The notes: generated by a model from the sequence alone, not told the origin. A stretch of DNA of 64,000 nucleotides from Pseudodonghicola sp048268305 (GCF_048268305.1 NZ_JBLWVT010000009.1:224420-288419), one strand, 5' to 3'; shown: positions 7,854-16,979, counted from the stretch's first letter. Program-made: numbers and translations.

Positions 7854-8384
7854 GTGGCTTCGCGCTGGAATTTAGCTTGGCGCGATCGGCCTGCTGAGGA
7901 AGCGGCCCTTCTTAACCCAGCTTTCTGCGGCGAACTGATTGCTCGCGCCACCAAGGATTACGAACGGATCCGCGCGGCGGCATTTCCGCTTCCTTTGGGC
8001 TTTGTGGTCCTCCCCCTGGTGTTGCACCCGCCAACCCTTTCAGCATTACCCGGTCGGGCGAACACAACCTTCGCCACCTGGTCGGCAAACAATGAGGCGC
8101 TGCTTGCCGAACTGCCGGAACGTACCCTGCGTCTTAGACCGATTAGCCGTGAAGCCCTGCTCTTCCTCACGCAGCATCGAGCCCTAACGGTAGACGGTGC
8201 GGGGCTACGGACGGGTGAGAAGCCCATAAGACTTACTGCGAAAGCCGAGACGACAACGCCAGCTGTCGACGACATCCGCCGCGCAGCCAGCCTGCTTGGC
8301 CGATGGTTCGCCAACCAAGGCGCGCCGGTCCAAATCCACCAGACTACAGTCCAAATCCTCCAGACTATGGGAGTGACGCCATGA
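7854..8384 (+). CDS. ABC-3C system middle component
   Basis: 176-residue linker protein expected between the effector and ATPase of an ABC-3C system. It begins with a GTG at 7854, with AGGAGG at 7841-7846 giving a seven-base gap. Its N-terminus (WRDRPAEEAALLNPAFCGEL) matches the 'NPAFC' opening that is common in middle components. The body has FPLPLGFVVLPLVLHP and a C-terminal helix before LLGRWFANQG. Its last codons form ATGA with the ATPase start, so translation is coupled. No catalytic motif is visible, which fits a structural role. Confidence 0.7.
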   Translation: MASRWNLAWRDRPAEEAALLNPAFCGELIARATKDYERIRAAAFPLPLGFVVLPLVLHPPTLSALPGRANTTFATWSANNEALLAELPERTLRLRPISREALLFLTQHRALTVDGAGLRTGEKPIRLTAKAETTTPAVDDIRRAASLLGRWFANQGAPVQIHQTTVQILQTMGVTP

Positions 8385-10324
8385 TCCTGCAGTTGCGAGC
8401 GATCGCAATGTACTCCCACGATGGCGAGCGGCGCGACATTGAGTTCGCTCTTGGGCGACTGAACATCGTCACCGGAGCCTCGAAGACGGGCAAGTCGGCC
8501 TTGCTCGATATCGTCGACTACTGCTGGGGCCGTGGCGAATGCACTATTCCAGAGGGCGAAATTCGGCGCAGCGTGTCTTGGTTCGCCATCCTGTTGGACC
8601 GCGACGGCGAAGGCATTCTTATAGCCCGACGCAATCCGGGGCCAGCCGGCAAGGCCAGCGATGAAATCTTCTTCGAACGTGGGGTTGCGGGATTTCCCGA
8701 CTCCCCGCAACCCTTCACCAAGAATGTGACCGCCGATGGCCTGCGCACCCGGCTCTCGATGGTATTGGGCATCGCTGAGAACAAGCACATTCCCGAAGCC
8801 GGATCAACTCGGGCGCCGCTGGAGGCCTCGTCCAGCCAGGCGATCTTCTTTTGCCTTCAAGCTCAGGATGAAATCGCCAGCCGCCGCCTGCTTTTCCATC
8901 GCCAGGGCGAACAGTTTATACCCTCACACATCAAGGACACGCTGCCGTATTTCGTCGGCGCAATGGGCGAGGACCATTACCTGCAGCGCATGCGCTATGA
9001 TGAGGCTCGGGCGCGCCTGCGTAAACTCGAACGCGACTACTCCGAAGCTCGCACGTTGGCAAATGAAGCATCCGGCACCGCCCAATCGCTTCTTCAGGAA
9101 GCAAAGCGAGTTGGCTTGTTGCCCTTCGATGTCTTCGCTGACACGCCGGCTGGACTGCGCGCACTTTTGACGACCGCTGCGTCCCCCCGCGAACTTGCCT
9201 ACGCGCACAATGACGATCCGGCATCGGACCTAACAGACATGGAAAGTCGCCGTCGGCGCCTGCGCGGCGAAATGCAAGAGGTGCGTGAAGAGATCGCCGA
9301 CGTCCAAAGGCTTGAACGAGAGGCATCGGAATTTCAGGTTGAGGCTCGGGAGCAGGAAGCTCGCCTAGCCTCGATCGGCTTGCTTACTGATGACAGCGGC
9401 GACGCCGAGACTTGCCCGCTTTGCGACAGCCACTTGGCAACCCCCATCCCATCGGTCAACGAAGTTCGCAGATCGCTCACCGCGCTTGAAGGCCAGCTAC
9501 GATCAGTGCGTCGAGACAACCCACGCCTTCAGGCCCGACAAGCGCAGCTTGAAGCACGTCGGAACGCGCTCGATGAGCAGTTGAGAACTGTCCAGGCTGA
9601 CATTCTCGCGCGAATATCGGAAAATGAACGGCTCAGGATCGAACAGGACCAGTTCACCGAACAAGCTCGCGTCGCCGGCCGCATCGGCTACTATCTCGAG
9701 AATGCTCGGGCTGTTACTTCCGATGAGGGCATTCGACTGGCGATCGCACGGGCAAGAGCTGAGGTGTCCGAACTCGAACAGCTCCTTGATCAGGAGGCGC
9801 TCGAAGAAAGGCTTACCACCGCATTGGGCCTCGTGGGTCGAGATCTCACCCGGTATGCGCGTATCTTAAACCTTGAGCATGGCGACAATGCGCTGCGGCT
9901 TGATCGGAAGAATCTCACCGTTGTCGCGGACACGATCGATGGCCCCTTGGCCCTCCCGCAGATAGGAAGCGGTGAAAACTGGGTCGGCTATCATGTCGCC
10001 GCCCACCTCGCGCTCCATGGGCTGTTTCGTGCCCGCAAGCGACCGGTCCCCGCATTCCTGATACTCGATCAGCCGTCTCAGGCGCATTACCCGCCCGAAC
10101 GGGACGTCGGGGAGATTGACCGCAATGGTGACGAGGACCAAGCTGCCGTCGCTCAACTGTACAAGCTTCTCTACGACTATTGCACGGAGCACTATCCAAA
10201 CATGCAGATCATCGTCATGGACCATGTCGAATTGCTAGAGGATTGGTTCCGAGAGGCCATGGTCCAGCGCTGGCGGGACGGTATCAAGCTGGTGCCTGTA
10301 AGCTGGCTACGGTCGTCGACCTAG
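8381..10324 (+). CDS. ABC-3C ATPase, DUF3732 family, with zinc-hook-like CPLC
   Basis: SMC/Rad50-like ATPase of 647 residues. Walker A is GASKTGKSA (32-40). Coiled-coil arms flank a central ETCPLCDSHL (343-352), which looks like a Rad50-type zinc hook. A signature-like GSGENWVGYHVAAH (529-542) follows, then FLILDQPSQ (Walker B, D563) and MDHVE (H-loop, 613-617). The start is the ATG at 8381, overlapping the middle-component stop by ATGA, with GGGAG seven bases upstream. In ABC-3C systems this protein is thought to sense DNA or nucleoprotein and license the nuclease effector. Family recognition is strong; the trigger is unknown. Confidence 0.83.
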   Translation: MILQLRAIAMYSHDGERRDIEFALGRLNIVTGASKTGKSALLDIVDYCWGRGECTIPEGEIRRSVSWFAILLDRDGEGILIARRNPGPAGKASDEIFFERGVAGFPDSPQPFTKNVTADGLRTRLSMVLGIAENKHIPEAGSTRAPLEASSSQAIFFCLQAQDEIASRRLLFHRQGEQFIPSHIKDTLPYFVGAMGEDHYLQRMRYDEARARLRKLERDYSEARTLANEASGTAQSLLQEAKRVGLLPFDVFADTPAGLRALLTTAASPRELAYAHNDDPASDLTDMESRRRRLRGEMQEVREEIADVQRLEREASEFQVEAREQEARLASIGLLTDDSGDAETCPLCDSHLATPIPSVNEVRRSLTALEGQLRSVRRDNPRLQARQAQLEARRNALDEQLRTVQADILARISENERLRIEQDQFTEQARVAGRIGYYLENARAVTSDEGIRLAIARARAEVSELEQLLDQEALEERLTTALGLVGRDLTRYARILNLEHGDNALRLDRKNLTVVADTIDGPLALPQIGSGENWVGYHVAAHLALHGLFRARKRPVPAFLILDQPSQAHYPPERDVGEIDRNGDEDQAAVAQLYKLLYDYCTEHYPNMQIIVMDHVELLEDWFREAMVQRWRDGIKLVPVSWLRSST

Positions 10325-10620
10325 CACCAACGGACGGGAACGCTTCATGGATGTGATCCCGAAGTTTACCAATAAGCGCGACGTCGAGTTCGCGCGGATC
10401 GATTTCCTGGCGCTCGCACCCGGAAAGCGCTTGGCTTTTCTTTCGGCCCAATCGCAGTCGCTGTTCAAGCTGCGGTCAATAGCAGCTTGCTCCCGCATCA
10501 CGACTGTGCCGACGGGGACTTCGCTGCGCCGCGTCTGAGCGGCGGCTATTGGGAATACTGCCCCACAGAAGAGGTTACGCCTGACCGCCTGCAAAGGGCC
10601 GTTCTACACCCGAAGCAAAC
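10325..10620. other. Gene-poor gap after ABC-3C operon
   Basis: About 296 bp with no gene I can support. A 63-codon frame (10347-10538, plus) begins 22 bp after the ATPase stop with coding-like text in its first 30 codons, then becomes low-information. It could be a decayed fourth gene. No clear terminator is visible. Confidence 0.3.
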
Positions 10621-10923
10621 CTATTTGCATGAGTACGCATCCGCATGACTGACAGTACCATCTGCATCAGAAACGGTCTGCGTCAAGACAAAGGCATTCC
10701 CGCCGATTTCCGCCACCGAGTTTCGAACTTTATTAAGAGCGCTTCGCGCATCCCCAGCAACAGTAAGGCCGAAAAACTCTGACCCAGACACCGGACCAAG
10801 GAAACTGCAATTTTCCGCGCCTGCCAGTGAGATTTGCCGAACCGAGACAGCTTGGTTCGTGAGCTCTGTGCTGCAGGCGGATAGGAAAGCCACGGCAGTA
10901 ATCATCGAATAGAAAGTCTTCAT
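10621..10923 (-). CDS. DUF4156-like lipoprotein
   Basis: 100-residue exported lipoprotein. The signal peptide MKTFYSMITAVAFLSAC ends in the lipobox LSAC, so the mature protein starts at Cys17. The body has C-FLGPVSG, an NKVRNSVAEIGGNAFVL segment and a C-terminal SYSC-like Cys, the pattern of DUF4156 proteins in which two cysteines may pair. The ATG at 10923 has GGA eight bases upstream; a GTG one codon earlier is also possible. Role unknown, probably inner face of the outer membrane. Its context next to the defence operons does not suggest a function. Confidence 0.6.
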   Translation of the reverse strand: MKTFYSMITAVAFLSACSTELTNQAVSVRQISLAGAENCSFLGPVSGSEFFGLTVAGDARSALNKVRNSVAEIGGNAFVLTQTVSDADGTVSHADAYSCK

Positions 10924-11236
10924 CACTGATGTCCAAAAAGTTCCTTTATGCGACTTTGCAGCACAAGCCTAGGTTCGGCAACCATAAGTCTTGTCGTTGA
11001 AATGCTCCACTTGGGCGGCGCCATTGGTCGCTGAACGTGGCGTCTCCGATGCGCCGCATATCTGATAGCGAAAGTCGGGTTTGACGTTCTGCAGTGCGGC
11101 AATGTGAAGAGGGGCCAAGGTCAGCAAAGGGCCGAACAGGTCGACGCGGCGGCGCTGCGAGAAAGGCTCGCAGCGCCGCCGCATGACGGCTCCGAGCCCA
11201 TTGCGGTCTTTAGCATTCAAATGCAATGGTCCCGCC
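10924..11236. other. Intergenic region with long perfect hairpin
   Basis: 313 bp with no supported gene. It contains a perfect hairpin with 16-bp arms (11146-11161 and 11167-11182) and an AAAGG loop. The left arm is GCGGCGGCGCTGCGAG. The hairpin ends at the base before an ATG (11183) that could start the next gene, which argues for the later start at 11237. Confidence 0.6.
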
Positions 11237-11881
11237 ATGCCCAAGATGATCCTGCATATCCTCAATGGCCGCCATCAGCTCGCCGACATGGAAGAATGGC
11301 TCTCGGACCGGCTGAACGAGGCCTTCTCGGTGTCGGCGCTGCATTTGCCGCTGCAGGATACAGACGTGATCGTGAAGGCCGGACAGGCCGTCATCCCCGA
11401 GAAAGGGCACCTAGGCTATGCCCCGGAGAAGGGGCTGATCTTCGTCACCGTAGATCCGGGAAATTCTGTCTTGCGGGCAAATCCATCGCAGTCGTTGGAA
11501 CGCATGCTGGCGCATGAGCTGCATCACGCCGCGCGTTGGGACGGGCCTGGCTATGGCAAGACGCTTGGCGAGGCGCTTGTGTCCGAGGGGTTGGCCGGGC
11601 ACTTCGCGCAGGAAGCCTATGGCGGCGCGAGCGAGCCTTGGGAGCAACTGTCCGTCAGCGCCGTGCGTCGGTACGTTGCCAAGGCTCAAGCTGAATGGTC
11701 AAGCCCCGAGTATAACCACGCTGAATGGTTCTTCGGGTCAAAGGACGTCCCGACATGGGTCGGATACTCCCTTGGGTATCACGTGGTCGGGCGTTATCTT
11801 GCCGCGCATGGCGATGCTCGAGCTTCCAGGTTAGTCCACGCGGAGGCTGTTGATTTTCGTACCTTCCTCGAGGCGGTCTGA
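11237..11881 (+). CDS. DUF2268-type putative zinc protease
   Basis: 214-residue protein with the zincin motif HELHHAARW (93-101) and a downstream glutamate in SEGLAGHF (E117) as likely third ligand. This is the layout of DUF2268 ('predicted Zn-dependent protease'). There is no signal peptide, so it is probably cytoplasmic. The start is uncertain: ATGs at 11183, 11237 and 11246 are in frame. 11237 is chosen because the upstream one directly abuts a strong hairpin. Substrate unknown. Confidence 0.65.
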   Translation: MPKMILHILNGRHQLADMEEWLSDRLNEAFSVSALHLPLQDTDVIVKAGQAVIPEKGHLGYAPEKGLIFVTVDPGNSVLRANPSQSLERMLAHELHHAARWDGPGYGKTLGEALVSEGLAGHFAQEAYGGASEPWEQLSVSAVRRYVAKAQAEWSSPEYNHAEWFFGSKDVPTWVGYSLGYHVVGRYLAAHGDARASRLVHAEAVDFRTFLEAV

Positions 11882-12210
11882 CCGTCCGCTCTGCCGACGT
11901 GAGATCGTTGGAAATGCTGCGCCGGGGCCCGAACGGCCGATTTGGTGAAGCCGCGCCGCGGCGCCCACCAGAGCACCGAGTGTCCGTTCAGGGCCGGATT
12001 CGCTGAAGTCGCGCGATCAAAGTGACGGGATGAAGGGCGGCGAAGCGATCCTTTGGGGCTTACGCTGCCTGCACTCTCTTAGAGCAACAAAAAAAGCCAG
12101 CAGAGCGATCTCTACGGGCTTCGAACGCCTGACGCGCACAGATTTCCCAATAAAATGGACAATCTTCCGTCATTCATGGAAGATCTATCCGTCACTTTTC
12201 ATTGGGAATT
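11882..12210. other. Gene-free DNA between protease gene and tRNA-Ala
   Basis: 329 bp without a supported gene. It has two imperfect copies of a GC-rich unit (near 11931-11955 and 11986-12016) and, next to the tRNA 3' end, nested inverted repeats: TTCCCAAT (12144-12151) with ATTGGGAA (12201-12208), enclosing ATCTTCC (12162-12168) with GGAAGAT (12178-12184). Such structures beside a tRNA 3' end can mark an integration site. Confidence 0.4.
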
Positions 12211-12286
<76 letters not shown>

Positions 12287-12459
12287 GTCGCTGTTTCCAG
12301 CGTGCCGTTTCCGGCGGTGTGGGCGTCGTTTACGGAACGGCGCCGGGATGTTCAAGCGAAAAAATCATCTTTGTGACAGGATTTTTCGCGGGCTGTAAAA
12401 CCGGCCTGAAATGCCGGGGGTCGGTCGGGGCGGATACCTGAATATCCGCCCTGAGCTGG

Positions 12460-12789
12460 TTACGCTTCGTCGTCGTCCGAAGACATGTCGGCGATATCGT
12501 CGAGCGAGACGTTGTCTTCGTCGTCGTCGTCGAGAACATCGTCCCCCAGGTCCATATCGACCGCGTCGTCCTCATCATCCAGAACGACATCGTCCTCGTC
12601 CATCGCGTGGGCTTTGGCCTTCACGGTTGCTGCGTCTTCGGCATCTGCGGCAATCATCCGGCTCTTGCCGATATCAAGTTCGACGATCTCGCCCGTGTAG
12701 GGGCTGACGATCGGATTCTTATTCAGGTCGTAGAACCGTTTGCCGGTGGTCGGGCAAACGCGTTTTACGCCCCATTCTTCCTTGGGCAT
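12460..12789 (-). CDS. TIGR02300 (FYDLN acid) family protein
   Basis: 109-residue cytoplasmic protein found across Alphaproteobacteria. The N-terminus (MPKEEWGVKRVCPTTGKRFYD, where the name-giving FYDLN follows) and SPYTGE form the conserved half. The C-terminal half is a run of Asp/Glu (DEDD, DDDDEDN) of low complexity. The function is not known to me. Its position next to a tRNA gene and its housekeeping-like sequence mark the return to core genome. Confidence 0.85.
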   Translation of the reverse strand: MPKEEWGVKRVCPTTGKRFYDLNKNPIVSPYTGEIVELDIGKSRMIAADAEDAATVKAKAHAMDEDDVVLDDEDDAVDMDLGDDVLDDDDEDNVSLDDIADMSSDDDEA

Positions 12790-12892
12790 GTGAAATCCCC
12801 TCGATTATCTGCTGAGTCGTGTCGACGATTCCGTGCACCTGCCATATGAGGTAGGTACTGTCAAAGCCTTTGCGACCTCGGATTTCGAACTG

Positions 12893-13579
12893 ATGAGCGA
12901 GTATTTTCTGGATGGGGCGCCCCCCGTCCCCCTGACCTTGCGCCGATCCGCCCAGGCGAGGCGGATCAGCCTGCGGATTTCGCAGCTTGACGGGCGGGTG
13001 ACGCTGACCCTGCCGGCCCGCATCCCCGAGGCCGAGGCGCTGGCTTTCGCACAGGAGAAAGAGGACTGGATTCGCCGGCATCTCGCCGCCCGGAGCGAAG
13101 ACGTCGATATCGCGGCCGGAGCCATGATCCCGGTCGAGGGGGTGGCGCGGCGGATTGTCTTTTCGACGGGGCGGCGGGTGGTGCTGGAGGCCGAGCGCAT
13201 CGCCGTGCCGGGGCCGGCGGTGGCGGCGCGGCTGCAGTCCTGGCTGAAGGAACTGGCGCGCGACCGGCTGGTGGGCGCCTCGGACAGCTATGCCCGGGTG
13301 CTGGGGCGGAGCTATACGCGGGTGTCGCTGCGCGATACCCGGTCGCGCTGGGGCTCGTGCTCCTCGCATGGGGCGCTGATGTATTCTTGGCGGTTGATTC
13401 TCGCGCCGCCCGAGGTGCTGCGCTATGTCGCCGCGCATGAGGTGGCGCATCTGGTCGAGATGAACCATTCGGCGGCCTTCTGGAGGCAGGTGGGGCGGCT
13501 TTACGGGCCCTATGAGGCGCCGCGACAGTGGTTGCGCGCCCATGGGGGGGAGTTGCATCGTTATCGCTTCACCAGGTGA
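12893..13579 (+). CDS. YgjP/DUF45-like M48-type metallopeptidase
   Basis: 228 residues. The N-terminal PLTLRRSAQARRISLRIS and DGRVTLTLP are typical of YgjP-like proteins. RWGSCSS and the zinc motif HEVAHLVEMNH follow, with a downstream FWRQV helix. The start at 12893 is chosen because the family begins just before the PLTLRRS block; an in-frame ATG at 12833 would add 20 unlike residues. The protein is cytoplasmic. Known members have SprT-like folds, and the substrate is unclear. Confidence 0.8.
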   Translation: MSEYFLDGAPPVPLTLRRSAQARRISLRISQLDGRVTLTLPARIPEAEALAFAQEKEDWIRRHLAARSEDVDIAAGAMIPVEGVARRIVFSTGRRVVLEAERIAVPGPAVAARLQSWLKELARDRLVGASDSYARVLGRSYTRVSLRDTRSRWGSCSSHGALMYSWRLILAPPEVLRYVAAHEVAHLVEMNHSAAFWRQVGRLYGPYEAPRQWLRAHGGELHRYRFTR

Positions 13580-13613
13580 GGCGCGCGGCGGGGTCCTTGA
13601 CGGCGGCGGCCTT

Positions 13614-13623
13614 TGTGATCACA
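13614..13623. promoter_or_regulatory. Palindrome at GntR gene start
   Basis: TGTGATCACA, a perfect 10-bp palindrome, ends on the first base of the preferred start codon of the GntR-type gene. FadR/FCD regulators often bind TGATCA-centred sites, so autoregulation is plausible. Confidence 0.35.
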
Positions 13624-14282
13624 TGAGGCCCATGTTGATCCAGTCCCGCACCTCAGACCCGCTGCTTGCCGCTCATGATCGGGTGTACCGCACCTTGAGA
13701 TCGCGAATCATGCATGGGGAAATCGCCCCGGGCACGGCGCTGACGCTGCGTGGCATCGGCAAGGAGTTCGAAGTGTCGATGACGCCGGCGCGCGAGGCGG
13801 TGCGGCGGCTGGTGGCCGAAGGCGCGCTGCTGCTGTCGAGTTCGGGACGCGTCTCCACCCCCGATCTCAGCCCCGAGCGGATCGAGGAACTGGCGGCGCT
13901 AAGGGCGCTTCTTGAGGTGGAATTGGCCAGCCGGGCGTTGCCGCGGGCGCATATCGCGCTGATCGACCGGCTGACCAGCATCAATACGGTGATCGCCGAG
14001 CGGGTGCAGAAGCGCGATGCGGTGGGCTATATCCGCTCGAATCTGGAGTTTCACCGCACGCTCTATCTGCGGGCCCAGGCGCCGGCGATGCTGGCCATCG
14101 CGGAAACCGTCTGGCTGCAGCTCGGGCCCACCATGCGGTCGCTCTACGGCCGGCTGAACCGGACCGAGCCGCCGCATTTCCATCGCTTGATCATCGCCGC
14201 GCTGAAGGCGGGGGACGAGCCGGGGCTGCGGCTGGCGGTGCGCTCGGACGTGACCCAGGGGTTGCGGCTGCTGGCGCGCTGA
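13623..14282 (+). CDS. GntR-family regulator, FCD type
   Basis: 219-residue transcription factor. The N-terminal winged helix shows DRVYRTLRSRIMHGEIAPG and LTLRGIGKEFEVSMTPAREA, the diagnostic GntR fold. The C-terminal FCD-like ligand domain includes RIEELAALRALLEVELA and YIRSNLEFHRTLYLRA, whose Asn/His residues usually bind a metal or acid. ATGs at 13623 and 13632 are both possible. The target is unknown because no metabolic operon adjoins it; the nearest gene downstream is a transglycosylase. Confidence 0.82.
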   Translation: MRPMLIQSRTSDPLLAAHDRVYRTLRSRIMHGEIAPGTALTLRGIGKEFEVSMTPAREAVRRLVAEGALLLSSSGRVSTPDLSPERIEELAALRALLEVELASRALPRAHIALIDRLTSINTVIAERVQKRDAVGYIRSNLEFHRTLYLRAQAPAMLAIAETVWLQLGPTMRSLYGRLNRTEPPHFHRLIIAALKAGDEPGLRLAVRSDVTQGLRLLAR

Positions 14283-14306
14283 GATCGCGCCCCTGACGGG
14301 GCGTGA

Positions 14307-14340
14307 GCCTCCGGCGGGGATATTTGCAGCTAGAAAAAGG
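14307..14340 (+). repeat. Dispersed intergenic repeat, copy 1
   Basis: Begins GCCTCCGGCGGGGATATTT and continues TGCAGCTAGAAAAAGG. The 24 bases from GGGATATTT onward are identical to copy 2 at 49,187-49,217. Copy 3 at 51,132-51,149 shares only the first half. All lie in non-coding DNA. Confidence 0.75.
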
Positions 14341-14456
14341 GCAGGTCGGTCGGGCCGGCGCCTTGTCGCGCAGCCGGAGCGGGGGCGGGGGCATCGGCTT
14401 GGGGCCCCTGCGGATTTGCGCTAGCTTGCGTCAAAATCACGTGAGGAGTTGGGCAG

Positions 14457-15692
14457 ATGATGAGGATGACGCGGCGGATGTTCGGCCTGACGGCGGCGGC
14501 GGGGGCGCTTGCGGCCTGTTCGGGCGGGGTGCCGCGGGCGACGGCGCCGGTGACGATGCGGCCGGTGCCCAATGCGGGTTACGATGCCTGGGTTGCTGGG
14601 TTTCGTGGCCGCGCGGCGGCGAAGGGCATTTCCCCCGAGGTGATGGCGCGCGCCTTTCGCGGCGCCGGTTATCTGCCCGGGGTGGTCGAGCGCGATCGCA
14701 ACCAGACCGAATTCACCCGTTCGCTCGAGGATTACCTGGCGATCGCCGCCTCCGACGAGCGGGTGTCGACCGGTCGGGCGATGCTGCAGCGGCATGGGGC
14801 GGTTCTGCGGCAGATCGAGGATCGCTATGGTGTCGAGTCGCGGGTGGTCTGTGCCATCTGGGGGCTGGAGAGCCGATATGGCGAGCGACGCGGCGATGTG
14901 CCGGCGGTCTCGGCCCTGTCGACGCTGGCCTATGACGGGCGGCGCGGCGCGTTTTTCGAAAGCCAGCTGGTGGCGGCACTGAAGATCCTGCAGGCGGGCG
15001 ACGTGAGCCCCGAGCGGATGACCGGAAGCTGGGCCGGGGCGATGGGGCACACCCAGTTCATTCCCACGACCTATCTGGCCTATGCGGTGGATTTCGCCGG
15101 TGACGGGCGGCGCGACATCTGGTCGGACGACCCGAGTGATGCGCTGGCCTCGACGGCGGCCTATCTGTCGCGCTCGGGCTGGCGGCATGGTCAGCCCTGG
15201 GGGCTGGAGGTGGCGCTGCCCGCGGGCTTCGACGCCGGGCTGACCGGGCGCGGGAGCACGCGCAGCGTTGCCGCCTGGCAGGCGCTGGGGGTGCGGCCGG
15301 CGGCGGGGGGCGTTCTGCCCGATCACGGCGAGGCGGCGGTGCTGGCGCCGGCCGGGACCGGGGCGCCGGCCTTTCTGGTCTATCGCAACTACTGGGTGAT
15401 CCTGCGCTATAACAATTCCGAGAAATACGGGCTGGGGATCGGGCATCTGTCGGATCGGATCGGTGGGGCAGGGCCGCTGCGCGGGACTTTCCCGCCGGAT
15501 GCGACCGGTCTGACCCTGGCCGACCGGAAAGAGCTTCAGCAGCGGCTGACCCGGGCGGGATTCGATACCGAGGGCGCCGACGGGGTGATTGGCGACAAGA
15601 CGCGGGTGGCGGTCGCGGGCTATCAGCGCAAGTACGGCCTGTCGGAGACCGGAGAGCCTTCGGCGGCGCTGTTGCGCCATCTGCGGGGGTAA
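14457..15692 (+). CDS. MltB-family lytic murein transglycosylase with PGBD
   Basis: 411-residue periplasmic lipoprotein that cleaves peptidoglycan glycan strands. The signal peptide ends at lipobox LAAC (Cys21). The SLT_2-type catalytic domain has WGLESRYGERRG with E138 as the acid catalyst and MGHTQFIPTTYLAYAVD. The final 60 residues (LTLADRKELQQRLTRAGFD to the end) are a peptidoglycan-binding domain. GAGGAG precedes the ATG at 14457. The length fits the family, and a GC-rich hairpin follows. Confidence 0.9.
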   Translation: MMRMTRRMFGLTAAAGALAACSGGVPRATAPVTMRPVPNAGYDAWVAGFRGRAAAKGISPEVMARAFRGAGYLPGVVERDRNQTEFTRSLEDYLAIAASDERVSTGRAMLQRHGAVLRQIEDRYGVESRVVCAIWGLESRYGERRGDVPAVSALSTLAYDGRRGAFFESQLVAALKILQAGDVSPERMTGSWAGAMGHTQFIPTTYLAYAVDFAGDGRRDIWSDDPSDALASTAAYLSRSGWRHGQPWGLEVALPAGFDAGLTGRGSTRSVAAWQALGVRPAAGGVLPDHGEAAVLAPAGTGAPAFLVYRNYWVILRYNNSEKYGLGIGHLSDRIGGAGPLRGTFPPDATGLTLADRKELQQRLTRAGFDTEGADGVIGDKTRVAVAGYQRKYGLSETGEPSAALLRHLRG

Positions 15693-15701
15693 CTCGCCGC
15701 A

Positions 15702-15729
15702 GCCCTCCCCCCGCAAGGGGGGGGAGGGC
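15702..15729. terminator. Convergent hairpin between transglycosylase gene and accA
   Basis: GCCCTCCCCCC and the complementary G-run arm ending GGAGGGC pair around GCAA. It lies between two convergent genes and could stop both. It has no U-tract, so efficiency is uncertain. Confidence 0.5.
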
Positions 15730-15749
15730 GATGCGTCAGGCGGGGCGGT

Positions 15750-16712
15750 TTAGGCCGCTAGCCCCTGCTTGCCCATGTCGAGGAATTTCTGCCGCCGATC
15801 CTTGATCAGGGTGGCGGGTTTCTTGCCGTCCAGCTCGGCCAGCATGGCGCGCAATGTCCTGCCAACCGCCGCGATCGCCTCTTCCCGGTGACGGTGGGCA
15901 CCGCCCATCGGTTCGGGGATCACCCGGTCCACCACCTTGAGCTTGAACAGATCTTGCGCGGTCAGTCGCATCGCCTCGGCGGCCTCGCGCATCTTCTCGG
16001 CGTTCTTCCACAGGATCGAGGCGCAGCCTTCCGGCGTGATCACCGAATAGACGGAATGTTCCAGCATCGCCACGCGGTCGGCGGTGGCCAGCGCCACGGC
16101 GCCGCCCGAGCCGCCTTCGCCGATGATGACCGAGACCAGCGGCACGCCGATCTGCAGGCATTTCTCGGTCGAACGCGCGATCGCCTCGGACTGGCCGCGT
16201 TCCTCGGCCCCCTTGCCGGGATAGGCGCCGGGGGTGTCGACCAGGGTAATCACCGGCAAGCCGAACTTATTGGCCATCTCCATCAGCCGAACCGCCTTGC
16301 GATAGCCTTCGGGCCGGGCCATGCCGAAGTTGTGCAGGATGCGCCCCTTGGTGTCGTCGCCCTTCTCCTGGCCGATCACCATCACCGGCTTGTCGTCGAA
16401 GCGCGCGAGCCCCCCCATCACCGCATGGTCGTCGGCGAAGTTGCGGTCGCCGGCCAGCGGGGTGAATTCGGTGAACAACGCCTCGATGTAATCGCGGCAA
16501 TGCGGCCGCTGCGGGTGGCGCGCCACCTGGCATTTCCGCCAGGGCGTCAGCGTCTGATAGAGCTCGGCCAGCATCTTGTCGGCCTTGGCGTCAAGCGCTG
16601 CCGCCTCGTCCTCGACGTCCATCTCCTCATTGGCGCGGGCCAATGCGCGCAGCTCCTCGGCCTTGCCTTCGATCTCGGCCAGGGGTTTTTCGAAATCCAG
16701 ATATTGGGTCAT
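15750..16712 (-). CDS. accA: Acetyl-CoA carboxylase carboxyltransferase alpha subunit
   Basis: 320 residues, normal AccA length. It transfers the carboxyl group from biotin to acetyl-CoA as an alpha2beta2 complex with AccD, the first step of fatty acid synthesis. Diagnostic stretches are YLDFEKPLAEIEGK at the N-terminus, GRILHNFGMARPEGYRKA, LVDTPGAYPGKGAEERGQ and GGSGGAVALATADRV. It stands alone; accD is not nearby, as is usual. About 270 bp downstream of its promoter side (16713-16979) hold no gene. Confidence 0.97.
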   Translation of the reverse strand: MTQYLDFEKPLAEIEGKAEELRALARANEEMDVEDEAAALDAKADKMLAELYQTLTPWRKCQVARHPQRPHCRDYIEALFTEFTPLAGDRNFADDHAVMGGLARFDDKPVMVIGQEKGDDTKGRILHNFGMARPEGYRKAVRLMEMANKFGLPVITLVDTPGAYPGKGAEERGQSEAIARSTEKCLQIGVPLVSVIIGEGGSGGAVALATADRVAMLEHSVYSVITPEGCASILWKNAEKMREAAEAMRLTAQDLFKLKVVDRVIPEPMGGAHRHREEAIAAVGRTLRAMLAELDGKKPATLIKDRRQKFLDMGKQGLAA

Positions 16713-16979
16713 CGGGCCTCTCGCTGCGGAACCAAATGCGCTGTGTTGTCAGGCGCTATATGACCTTGCGACAGCGCAGATGCAACTCAGCAAGATTTAT
16801 TGAGGGGTCGCGGGCGATGACATCTTGGCGAAACCAAGGTGGGTCAGCGATGCCGGAGCGCCATGAGGGCAGGATGTTGCAGGGGGCTGAAGCATCGTCG
16901 CCGACCGGGGGCGACCTGTCTGGGAAGGCACGGGGGCGGTGTCGCGACGATGAGCCGGTTTTGCCGGCGCTGCCTGGCC
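16713..16979. other. Gene-free gap
   Basis: 267 bp upstream of accA. It must hold the accA promoter. I see no gene, repeat or clear terminator in it. Confidence 0.5.

Noticed and set aside
10347..10538. 63-codon ORF after the ABC-3C ATPase
   Set aside because: Weak ribosome site and no family; the second half looks random. Mentioned only as a possible decayed gene.
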